Of a stretch of DNA of 64,000 nt, positions 33,980-41,680 are shown in pieces. Numbering within the stretch: the first letter of the stretch is position 1; each line of letters starts with the position of its first letter. Below the pieces are notes generated by a model. It was not told the origin of the DNA and did no database searches. It worked only from the letters and a program-made list of their open reading frames with translations. A program made the translations under genes and the position numbers. Origin of the DNA: UBA3775 sp964572955. Lineage in GTDB: Bacteria > Bacillota > Clostridia > Lachnospirales > Lachnospiraceae. The stretch covers positions 1-64,000 of the forward strand of contig CAZNGY010000002.1 in the NCBI GenBank assembly GCA_964572955.1. The letters are read 5' to 3'.

Positions 33980-35569
33980 CTACAATTCCATAATCTGCTG
34001 AATGTTAGTTTCGTGTGCCACGGTTTCACCATCCTGCATACTGCTTCTGTATGGTGATGCAGGAATTCCGTTTTTACCGTATAGCGTTACTTTTTCAGGA
34101 TAGTTTGTCCAGAGATATCTGAGATACTTGGGATTTTTCACATTTCCGGATACAACACTCACACTGTTTCCGTTTACTGACGCTTCAGCAGGATAATATA
34201 CCCTGTCCTCACCGGCAAGTTCAAAACCTTCTGCTTTTTCACCTTTTACAACAAGTCCGCCTCCAAGATTCTTAAAGCTCACATCAGCCCTGTTATCCTC
34301 AAAAACCACCTTTCCTATTGCAGGTCCTTCTGCCTCATCGTCAGTCATTAATCCATAAACCTTGTTCATTGCCTGCCTGTAAAGTCTTTCTGCAACAGGT
34401 TCTTTATCCTTAGGATGAATTTCATTAAATTCACCGCATTCAATAACAACCGCCATTCCCGTATTTTCCACAGTTTCATTTACCTGACTCTGCGCCTCTC
34501 TTATCAGACACCAGTGTTTATAATCCGGGTCTGCCGCATACCTGTGGCCAGGAAGCTGAACAAAAAGAAACGGAAGTTCATCATCATCCCAATCAGCTCT
34601 CCACTGCTTTATCATTCTTGTAAAGAGCTTGTAATATACTGCCGGTTTGTGATCATCCGACTCTCCCTGATAGAATAAAAATCCCCTGAGAGTATATGGA
34701 GAAACCCTGTCAAGCATACATTTATAAAGTCCGGCAGGTCTGAACGGATTTATGCAGTTTATAGGACCAGGCCATTTATTCGGACCTATTTTCTCCTGAA
34801 GTTCATCCCATCCGATATCCGGCGTTACTGCATAAACTTCTCCGGCCTTTTTCTCCCATTCTGCCGTATAGGCTTCATATTCCCTGTATTCCTTTATCTG
34901 TTCTTCTTCTGTTTTCCCCGCTATTTTTTCATAATATTCGGTAAGGTATGTATTAGTATCCTCGTCTTCCCCGATTGCTTCTTCACTCATCCATGCACTG
35001 GCACTTGTTCCTCCCCAGTTGCATCCGATAACTCCAACAGTAACACCGAGTGATTCAGAGAGCCGTTTGGCAAAAAGATATCCTACTCCTGACCAACATT
35101 TTGCGGATTCGGAATCGAACTCCTTCCAACACATCTTTGACTCATTTTCAAAAAACGTATCATCCATGTATCCGTTCTTCTGAGTATAATAAAATCTGAC
35201 ATCCGGGTCATCACCGGTTAAATGCTCGTGCCCGCCTTTAATATTCTGAAGTTCAAATTCCATATTGGACTGACCTCCCGCCAGCCACACTTCTCCGATT
35301 GCCACATTTTCAAAAACCCGGCATTCATCTCCGCATTCCACTGATACTAAGCAGCTTTTATTTTCATGCATTGCAGGGAGTAAAGCTCTCCATTTTCCGT
35401 TTTCAGCACTTGTTACGACACTGTTTTCTTTAAGACTTCCATTTTCAGGATACTTTATACTCACCTTTACTTCACTGCCGTCACTTGCCTCACCAAACAC
35501 CGATACCGGCTTATTTCTCTGTATAACCATATTGCTGCTGAAAACTGCTGCTACTTTAAAATCTGACAT
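33980..35569 (-). CDS. SGNH-type carbohydrate acetylesterase (sialate O-acetylesterase-like)
   Basis: A 529-aa protein of the sialate O-acetylesterase/SGNH family with no signal peptide. Block I holds the nucleophile Ser in EVWLAGGQSNMEFEL (about residue 100), then VIGCNWGGTSASAW, GFLFYQGESD and the C-terminal Asp/His region FNEIHPKDKEPVAERL. The N-terminal NMVIQRNKPVSVFGEA beta-domain is standard. Given GH130, beta-mannosidase and the ROK kinase in the window, de-acetylation of manno-oligosaccharides is a reasonable guess; xylan or sialic acid substrates remain possible. Confidence 0.82.
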   Translation of the reverse strand: MSDFKVAAVFSSNMVIQRNKPVSVFGEASDGSEVKVSIKYPENGSLKENSVVTSAENGKWRALLPAMHENKSCLVSVECGDECRVFENVAIGEVWLAGGQSNMEFELQNIKGGHEHLTGDDPDVRFYYTQKNGYMDDTFFENESKMCWKEFDSESAKCWSGVGYLFAKRLSESLGVTVGVIGCNWGGTSASAWMSEEAIGEDEDTNTYLTEYYEKIAGKTEEEQIKEYREYEAYTAEWEKKAGEVYAVTPDIGWDELQEKIGPNKWPGPINCINPFRPAGLYKCMLDRVSPYTLRGFLFYQGESDDHKPAVYYKLFTRMIKQWRADWDDDELPFLFVQLPGHRYAADPDYKHWCLIREAQSQVNETVENTGMAVVIECGEFNEIHPKDKEPVAERLYRQAMNKVYGLMTDDEAEGPAIGKVVFEDNRADVSFKNLGGGLVVKGEKAEGFELAGEDRVYYPAEASVNGNSVSVVSGNVKNPKYLRYLWTNYPEKVTLYGKNGIPASPYRSSMQDGETVAHETNIQQIMEL

Positions 35570-35621
35570 AATTTTTTGTACCTGCCTTCCGACTTATCTT
35601 TTATCCTACATATCGCTTTTA

Positions 35622-37370
35622 TTACTCTTCACCTGTTGTTTCATCCGCATTTTCAGCGTTCTTACGTTCTGATATATCTTCAATTGAAAAAACGGCTATT
35701 TCAAAAATCCCTTCAACTTCCGTTGCTTTACATCCTGCATCTATGATATCTCCGGATTTTACAAAAAGTATTTCCTCATTGTCTGCTACGGACACTTTAT
35801 ATAAATTTCCGTTGCTGCCGGTTATATAGACATAAGTATTTCCGGATATTGTAATCAGTCTGATTTCCTGAACCTTAATTTCCTCATTAATTTCATCTTC
35901 CGATGGTTCTTCCGGTTCAATAATTTCGGTATCAGCCGGAATTTCTCCGTTTCTTATCAATATCCTCTTGTAATCCGCTATTGCCTCTGCCTGAGTCTCT
36001 CCAACTCCCACATAACCATAGTTTTCAACATTTACAAGTGCATATCTCTTAACAAGACCGCCATCATCCTTTAATACCATTATATATGAAGCCTGTCCCG
36101 ATATATTAACAAGCGAAGGGAATGAAGCTACATATCCTTTTTCCTGAACTTCACCTTCAGCCGCAGCCATTGCAGAATGTTCTTCTGCACCTACAACCGG
36201 ATAATACTTGTATTCACCTGTTCTTGCATTTGTCAGTATAAATCCGATATTACTTTCATCAGCAAGAACGCTTGTTACACCGGTATAATACCACACATCA
36301 TCATCAAGCATTACATAACCAAAGTCATCTGTCGTCTGTCTGCATCCTTTTTGTCCTATTACCGAGTTCAAAAAACCGTTTTCGTAAATACCCTTCCAAT
36401 TGTACTTTTCACATGCAAGATCTCCATCAAATACAATATCTACCCATGTAGGCACGTCTTCAAGCTTATAAAGTTCACTGCTTCCGTCACATGGATTAAA
36501 TATTATGACTTCATTCACGTCCTTTGCCCCGAAAAGTCCTGCTTTTGCCGTATAACACGAAACAATGTAATAAGGATTTCCTTCTTCATCTATTTCAAAA
36601 TAAGAGTCTCCGAATATCTTTGTAGGATATGAAAACCTGAGTTTTCTGTTAAGATCATCCCATAAATATCCGCTCTCAACATATTTTAATGGAGTATCAA
36701 ACTCCACATACTTTGCACTGTTCTTAAGCGGATCAACCATTACATATCCCGGAATACCGTTTTTTCTGTTGTTAAACCACTTAAAGAATCCATTGTATTC
36801 AAGGTTTGCAACTTTTTTAGGTAAATCGTTGTAATTTATCTGTGTGTATTCATATGCAATTTCATACTGTGATACTACCTCCGATAGGTTACCAAGTGCC
36901 CTGTTTCCGATTATTTTAGCTGATTCGGTATCCATAAGCGCAATGTTGGTAATCTCATTTGTTTCCGGCATATCCGTTGCAAAATCCGATTCCTGTACTT
37001 CAATTATTCCTGCATAGGTTTTTGCACGGAATATTGATGTTCCTGCCAGTCCACCGACAAAAATTGTCAAAACTGACAATACAATCACACCTACTGCAAA
37101 CTTTTCAATTGAAAATCTTCCTTTTCTGAACATTTTTATAAACGGATTTTCTTCTATGCCATATACCTCATACGTTGATAATGCCGTTATAAAAGAATCA
37201 ATTCCCAGAAAAACCAACATAAATGCAATAGTCCACATCCAAAATATTCCCGAGTGAATATTTATCGGAGGAAGAAAAAAATAATAAAGCACTACCGCCA
37301 ATATAAGCGTAACTATAAAACTTATAATGCATACGGCTGCTCTGCTTCTCTCTTTAATCCTTTTTGCCAT
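35622..37370 (-). CDS. Large membrane-anchored protein of unknown function
   Basis: A 582-aa protein I cannot name. It has three N-terminal membrane helices (about residues 12-32, 42-63 and 91-109) and then about 470 residues predicted outside. These are rich in beta-type repeats with aromatic motifs such as YVMVDPLKNSAKYVEF and GYVMLDDDVWYYTGV. The C-terminus is acidic. The ATG at 37368-37370 has GAGG five bases upstream and is preferred to a TTG nine codons earlier. It is 52 bp upstream of the esterase gene on the same strand and may be transcribed with it. Confidence 0.75.
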   Translation of the reverse strand: MAKRIKERSRAAVCIISFIVTLILAVVLYYFFLPPINIHSGIFWMWTIAFMLVFLGIDSFITALSTYEVYGIEENPFIKMFRKGRFSIEKFAVGVIVLSVLTIFVGGLAGTSIFRAKTYAGIIEVQESDFATDMPETNEITNIALMDTESAKIIGNRALGNLSEVVSQYEIAYEYTQINYNDLPKKVANLEYNGFFKWFNNRKNGIPGYVMVDPLKNSAKYVEFDTPLKYVESGYLWDDLNRKLRFSYPTKIFGDSYFEIDEEGNPYYIVSCYTAKAGLFGAKDVNEVIIFNPCDGSSELYKLEDVPTWVDIVFDGDLACEKYNWKGIYENGFLNSVIGQKGCRQTTDDFGYVMLDDDVWYYTGVTSVLADESNIGFILTNARTGEYKYYPVVGAEEHSAMAAAEGEVQEKGYVASFPSLVNISGQASYIMVLKDDGGLVKRYALVNVENYGYVGVGETQAEAIADYKRILIRNGEIPADTEIIEPEEPSEDEINEEIKVQEIRLITISGNTYVYITGSNGNLYKVSVADNEEILFVKSGDIIDAGCKATEVEGIFEIAVFSIEDISERKNAENADETTGEE

Positions 37371-37514
37371 TTTTTCCTCTTTTCTCTTATTAATCAATTA
37401 TAGTCTTATAATCCATACAGTAATAAATACCGTATAAATTGCCTTTACTATACATCAAATCATCTCATTATACAAGAAAATAGTACCTAGCCGAGTTCAT
37501 TCAAACCATCTCCG

Positions 37515-37555
37515 TTCAGATTTTAAACCCGCCCTGAACATAAGCGTTTAAAATC
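37515..37555. promoter_or_regulatory. Interleaved inverted repeats (pseudoknot-like)
   Basis: Two inverted repeats overlap: GTTCAG/CTGAAC (37515-37520 with 37534-37539) and GATTTTAAAC/GTTTAAAATC (37519-37528 with 37546-37555). Their arms interleave, so they could form alternative hairpins or a pseudoknot in a transcript. They lie between the GH130 terminator and the large membrane-protein gene, about 145 bp before its start. Confidence 0.45.
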
Positions 37556-37587
37556 CTTACCAATCAGTAGGAAGTGGATTTTCCCAT

Positions 37588-37633
37588 AAAACAAAAATGA
37601 GTGCAGCATTATACTCAAAGCTACACTCATTTT
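37588..37633 (-). terminator. Terminator of the GH130 gene
   Basis: On the minus strand AAAATGAGTGTAGC pairs with GCTGCACTCATTTT (arms 37594-37606 and about 37620-37633), followed by TGTTTTAT. Confidence 0.7.
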
Positions 37634-37664
37634 ATAGTTTTAATCCGCTGTACCGGGATTATTT

Positions 37665-38645
37665 TTATTCTGCATTGTCCTTAATGAACTTAACGAGTTC
37701 GTCAACCTGTGTAAATGCAAGACCAACAACAGTATCTGCTGCACCATAGTAGATTGCGATTCTTCCTGTTTCTGCATCACAAAGTGTTGCACATGGGAAG
37801 CATACGTTTGGAACGTCACCTACACATTCATACTCTGTTTCAGGATGTAAGATATATGGACGGCAACGATACTTAACCTTCCAAGGCTCTTCCTTGTCAA
37901 GGATACATGCACCGATTGAGTAAATCATGCAGTTACATGTCTGAGCAACACCGTGGAAGATCATAAGCCATCCTTCATCAATTTCGATTGGAATAGGACC
38001 TGCTCCAACCTTTGTCCAAGCCCATTCCTTAGGCTCAAGAACATGATGATGCTCACCCCAGTGAATCATATCAGGTGACTGGCTGATGAATACATCACCG
38101 AATGGTGTGTGACCGTTATCAGATGGTCTTGAGAACATAACAAACTTTCCGTTAATCTTCTTAGGGAACATTACACCATTTCTGTTGTATGGAAGGAATG
38201 CATCAGGAAGTCTGTAGAAAGTCTTGAAATCATATGAATATGCAACACCGATTGTAGGTCCCTTCCACTTTTCGAACTGTGCACACCAAGTCACATAGTA
38301 TCTGTCTTCAATCCAGCATACTCTTGGATCATATCCGTTTGCAGTACCAACGCACTCACCTGTTTCTTCATTGTAAAGCTTTAAGATTTCAGGTTCGATT
38401 TCCCAATTGATTGCATCCTTACTCTTTCCAAGGAAAAGATGACTTGCCATACACTTATCATCACTTCTGAATACACCTACGAATTCTCCGTCTTTTGCAA
38501 CTACAGCACTGTTAAATACTGAGTTTGCACTTGGGATGGCATGTCTGCCGATAATAGGATTGGCACTGTAACGCCAAACAACATCTGTACATCCCTCAGG
38601 TCTGTCTTCCCAAGGAATATTTGGTAAATTTTCGCCAATAATCAT
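37665..38645 (-). CDS. GH130 beta-mannoside phosphorylase
   Basis: A 326-aa GH130 enzyme, a five-bladed propeller that phosphorolyses beta-mannosides to mannose-1-phosphate. Recognisable parts are RYSANPIIGR, SVFNSAVVAKDGEFVGVFRSD, the catalytic-site GYDPRVCWIEDRYYVTW and GAGPIPIEIDEGWLMIFHG. Length and motifs fit the GH130_2 subfamily (1,4-beta-mannooligosaccharide phosphorylase) best, but subfamily needs a search. An AAGGAG Shine-Dalgarno precedes the ATG. It is divergent from an AraC regulator that probably controls it. Confidence 0.92.
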   Translation of the reverse strand: MIIGENLPNIPWEDRPEGCTDVVWRYSANPIIGRHAIPSANSVFNSAVVAKDGEFVGVFRSDDKCMASHLFLGKSKDAINWEIEPEILKLYNEETGECVGTANGYDPRVCWIEDRYYVTWCAQFEKWKGPTIGVAYSYDFKTFYRLPDAFLPYNRNGVMFPKKINGKFVMFSRPSDNGHTPFGDVFISQSPDMIHWGEHHHVLEPKEWAWTKVGAGPIPIEIDEGWLMIFHGVAQTCNCMIYSIGACILDKEEPWKVKYRCRPYILHPETEYECVGDVPNVCFPCATLCDAETGRIAIYYGAADTVVGLAFTQVDELVKFIKDNAE

Positions 38646-38846
38646 TGTTACCCGCTCCTTATCATTTTTTATTTTATTATGTCTGCTTTTTTTGCAGACC
38701 GGTTTTCTTATGTGATTTTAATATAGCATTTGTATATGAGTTTTGCTATAATAACCTCATACAAAAATAGTATAATTCTATTTTCCCCTAACATTTCAAG
38801 GGTTTTATGTCTACTAATTTGTCATCTTATTCCAAGGAGTAAATTT
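38646..38846. promoter_or_regulatory. GH130/araC divergent control region
   Basis: A plus-strand TATAAT (38747-38752) lies about 95 bp before the AraC gene. An inverted repeat TATAGCA-15-TGCTATA (38722-38728 with 38744-38750) covers this box and the presumed upstream promoter area of GH130, so it is a candidate AraC-regulator site. The GH130 leader has a small hairpin GTCTGC/GCAGAC (38681-38686 with 38694-38699). Confidence 0.5.
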
Positions 38847-39719
38847 ATGAGCCGCTTATTTGAATATATAGACACCCTAAACTCACCGTATGAAGCCTTC
38901 ACCCAAACAAGCGAGGGATTCCCGGTACGTCCTCACTGGCATTATTATATGGAAATCATAATAATGATAGAAGGTCATATATGTGTCGAAAGTGAAAAAA
39001 ACACAAGTATATTGGGTCCCGGAGATATCTTTGTTTTCTGTCCAAAGATGATTCATTCAATGACATCCTGCAATGGAGAAGATTTTCTTTACGGTGTTCT
39101 TAAATTCGACATCGGACGAATTTCAATCCAGGGAAGTTCTACTCCAAGCATGAGGCTTCTTTTTGAAAGTGCACGCCTCTCTGAAAATGTTTCACTGCAT
39201 TTTAAAAGTGAAGACCTTCCGGGTACGAGAATGCTCGATTTGTTTAATTCCTGTGAAGAGGAATTGGCCAAACGTAATTACGGATATGATATGGTTCTTC
39301 ATTCAAACATATGTGAATTTCTTATCCGGCTTATAAGGGTGATGCGTGAACGCGGATTCAATACCGACTCAGCAATCTTAAACATTGCCCACAATACCAC
39401 AGTTGATACCATCACAGAATATATTGATGCACATTCATCAGAAAAACTCAGCATAAACACTTTGGCAGAGCTTTGCAACATGAGTTATTCCTATTTTGCT
39501 AAAAGCTTCAGACAGATTTACGGACGTACCTGTACCGATTACATTGAGTTCATAAGAATATCAAAGGCCGAAGACCTTTTATTATACACGGACTTCGACC
39601 TCACATACATAAGCCTTGAAACCGGCTTCTCAGATTGTTCTCATTTAATTAAAACATTTAAAAAGTGGAAGGGCATAACTCCTAAACAATACAGGATGAG
39701 GAGAAAAGTCACCCGATAA
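38847..39719 (+). CDS. AraC-family transcriptional regulator
   Basis: A 290-aa regulator with an N-terminal cupin (about residues 15-130; RPHWHYYMEIIIMIEGHICV and GPGDIFVFCPKMIHSM carry the sugar-binding histidines). The C-terminal double HTH (about 190-290) contains INTLAELCNMSYSYFAKSF and the typical GFSDCSHLIKTFKKWKGITP end. It is divergent from GH130, so it likely activates it in response to mannosides. The ATG at 38847 has AAGGAG upstream; 39 earlier codons are open but unsupported. Its 3' end overlaps the convergent gene by 11 bp. Confidence 0.93.
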   Translation: MSRLFEYIDTLNSPYEAFTQTSEGFPVRPHWHYYMEIIIMIEGHICVESEKNTSILGPGDIFVFCPKMIHSMTSCNGEDFLYGVLKFDIGRISIQGSSTPSMRLLFESARLSENVSLHFKSEDLPGTRMLDLFNSCEEELAKRNYGYDMVLHSNICEFLIRLIRVMRERGFNTDSAILNIAHNTTVDTITEYIDAHSSEKLSINTLAELCNMSYSYFAKSFRQIYGRTCTDYIEFIRISKAEDLLLYTDFDLTYISLETGFSDCSHLIKTFKKWKGITPKQYRMRRKVTR

Positions 39720-40374
39720 TTTCCGTCCACTCACATATACGGTCAAGAGTATAATCATTGAGAATCACCTCATAAACATTCTCTTTTCCGTAAACCTCAA
39801 GGAATTTTTCGATTTCATCGCTGCTGTTTCCGTAATCATACTCAGCAAGATAATTTCCTATATAAGTATCAAAGATTTCATCCGTTACAGCAAAGCCTTC
39901 TTTTCGTGCTATTTCCGAAAGAACAAGTTCCTGCTTAACGGATGTTTCTGCATAAAGCTTAACATCCTTACAAAACGCTTCATAACTATCGTAGCCAAAA
40001 TAATCAGTCGCAAGTTTTTCTATCGTTTTATATTCATCATAGAGCATTGCCAGCCGCTGATAATAGGCAATAAATTCTTCATACCTGTCATTTATCATGC
40101 TTCTTACCCTGTAAAATTTCGTTTCTTCTACAAGCTGCTCAAGAACTGCCTGCTTTTCCCTTTCATTTTGGCTGACAGAAATTTCCAATCCTCCGAGTGC
40201 AGAATTTGCGCCGGTTGCCGTATCTGCACAGCTTACCTTCATATTCTTGTAATCACCGGTTTTCACTACCGGATCTGCATTAATATACCACAGTAAAAAA
40301 ATGCCAAGGCAGGCGATTAAAACGCCTGCCGTCAGCAATACTGCTATAGTAATATTTTTCTTTGTCTTTTCCAT
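39709..40374 (-). CDS. Trigger-factor-like membrane protein lacking the FKBP domain
   Basis: A 221-aa protein with an N-terminal membrane helix (about residues 9-31), then a short linker (VKTGDYKNMKVSC). It moves straight into the helical chaperone-like domain (about 65-221, with the YDEYKTIEKLATDYFGYDSYEAF and SVKQELVLSEIARKEG patterns split here by the natural sequence). The C-terminal YLAEYDYGNS and NVYEVILNDYTLDRI mirror the other two trigger-like proteins, but the roughly 85-residue PPIase is missing. It follows the full-length paralogue by 31 bp. The deletion makes a holdase-only role plausible. Confidence 0.72.
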   Translation of the reverse strand: MEKTKKNITIAVLLTAGVLIACLGIFLLWYINADPVVKTGDYKNMKVSCADTATGANSALGGLEISVSQNEREKQAVLEQLVEETKFYRVRSMINDRYEEFIAYYQRLAMLYDEYKTIEKLATDYFGYDSYEAFCKDVKLYAETSVKQELVLSEIARKEGFAVTDEIFDTYIGNYLAEYDYGNSSDEIEKFLEVYGKENVYEVILNDYTLDRICEWTEIIG

Positions 40375-40405
40375 TATGGCAAAATATCTTTCCGTATATT
40401 ACTCT

Positions 40406-41584
40406 TTATTCCCCGGATTCAGTATCTTCTGCTGCGTATTTATCATATATCTTGTCAAAGATAAATTGATCGGTTACATATTCCTTAAATGAATTCTCCC
40501 CATAATATCCGTCATAAAGTTCCTGATATTCCTCTACCGTAGTATCCGTTCCGGATATAATTTCCTCAGCAAAAGAATTAAAATCCTGATCACTTAATTT
40601 TATCTTCTCCTGTTCACCGATTTCGGTAAGAAGAAGATGAAGCTTTACTTCCTGCTCCGACTGGGTTTTCAAAGCTTCTCTCAATGCTTCCTCGGACTCA
40701 TATCCGTTGTTTGTAGCAAACGTTGCAAGCGTTGCACTGTTTTCTTTACACATTGTTTCGAGTCCGGAAACATAATTGTTATAATATTTATCTGTTTCTT
40801 CCGTCAAATCCTCAAATTCTGTATTGTTGAGAAGATACTCTGAATATGCACTTCTCATAATTGTTTCAGTATTATTCTGGCTGTCAAGATAACTCTTGAT
40901 ATTTTCCATACACTCATCCTTGGAAGAAAATCCGAGCGTTGTATAACCGTTTTCCACGGTTACATCTTCTGACTTGTTTTTATAATTCAGTGTAACCGTA
41001 AATACAGCCGGCTTTCCCGCCAGATCCGGATTATTCTTATATTCTTCAGGAAATGTCACATTAATATCGAATGTTTCCCCAATCTTATGACCGATAAGCT
41101 GTTCTTCAAATGTATCAATAAATGTATTGCTTCCAATTTCAAGATCGGTAGTTCCCTCGCCGCCATCAAAAGCTTCACCGTCCATGTAACCCTTGAATGT
41201 GACATTAATAACCTCACCGTCTTCTACAACCATACCCTCAGAATTTTCAATCTTTGATAATGCCTTTGCTCCGAGAAGCTGCTGATAAGTTACAAGATAT
41301 TCATAGTATGCCTGTGCATCGCCTTCAGTTGCTGACGGAGTTTTTTCATATGAGTAATTCTTGTAATCCGCAAGCTTCTTAATCTTATTGTTTCCGCCAA
41401 AGACTCCCATCCCGTCACACACGAGATATACCACTCCTGCAACAATTGCAGCTATACATATAACCGCAAGAACTATAAGCGGCTTGTTTTTCTTCTTTAC
41501 CTCCAAAACTTCATTCTGTCCGTCAGTTTCCTCTTCAGAAACATTCAGCTGTTCAATAACATCTTCAATTTTTTCTTCCTTCAT
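40406..41584 (-). CDS. Membrane-anchored trigger-factor-like PPIase
   Basis: A 392-aa paralogue of the protein at 15441. It has an acidic cytoplasmic N-terminus, a membrane helix at about 35-55, an FKBP domain at about 120-202 (GEVINVTFKGYMDGEAFDGG and IGHKIGETFDINVTFPEEY) and a helical C-domain to 392. The FKBP aromatic pocket residues cannot be judged by eye. A GAGGA Shine-Dalgarno supports the ATG. It is upstream of the FKBP-less copy, suggesting tandem duplication and domain loss. Confidence 0.83.
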   Translation of the reverse strand: MKEEKIEDVIEQLNVSEEETDGQNEVLEVKKKNKPLIVLAVICIAAIVAGVVYLVCDGMGVFGGNNKIKKLADYKNYSYEKTPSATEGDAQAYYEYLVTYQQLLGAKALSKIENSEGMVVEDGEVINVTFKGYMDGEAFDGGEGTTDLEIGSNTFIDTFEEQLIGHKIGETFDINVTFPEEYKNNPDLAGKPAVFTVTLNYKNKSEDVTVENGYTTLGFSSKDECMENIKSYLDSQNNTETIMRSAYSEYLLNNTEFEDLTEETDKYYNNYVSGLETMCKENSATLATFATNNGYESEEALREALKTQSEQEVKLHLLLTEIGEQEKIKLSDQDFNSFAEEIISGTDTTVEEYQELYDGYYGENSFKEYVTDQFIFDKIYDKYAAEDTESGE

Positions 41585-41680
41585 TTAAAATCCTCGTTTC
41601 AATTTTTTCCCCTTTTACTTCTCCCATCCCGGACGGAATCCTGCTTTTTGATTTTCCCAAACCGGAATCCTACATATATT

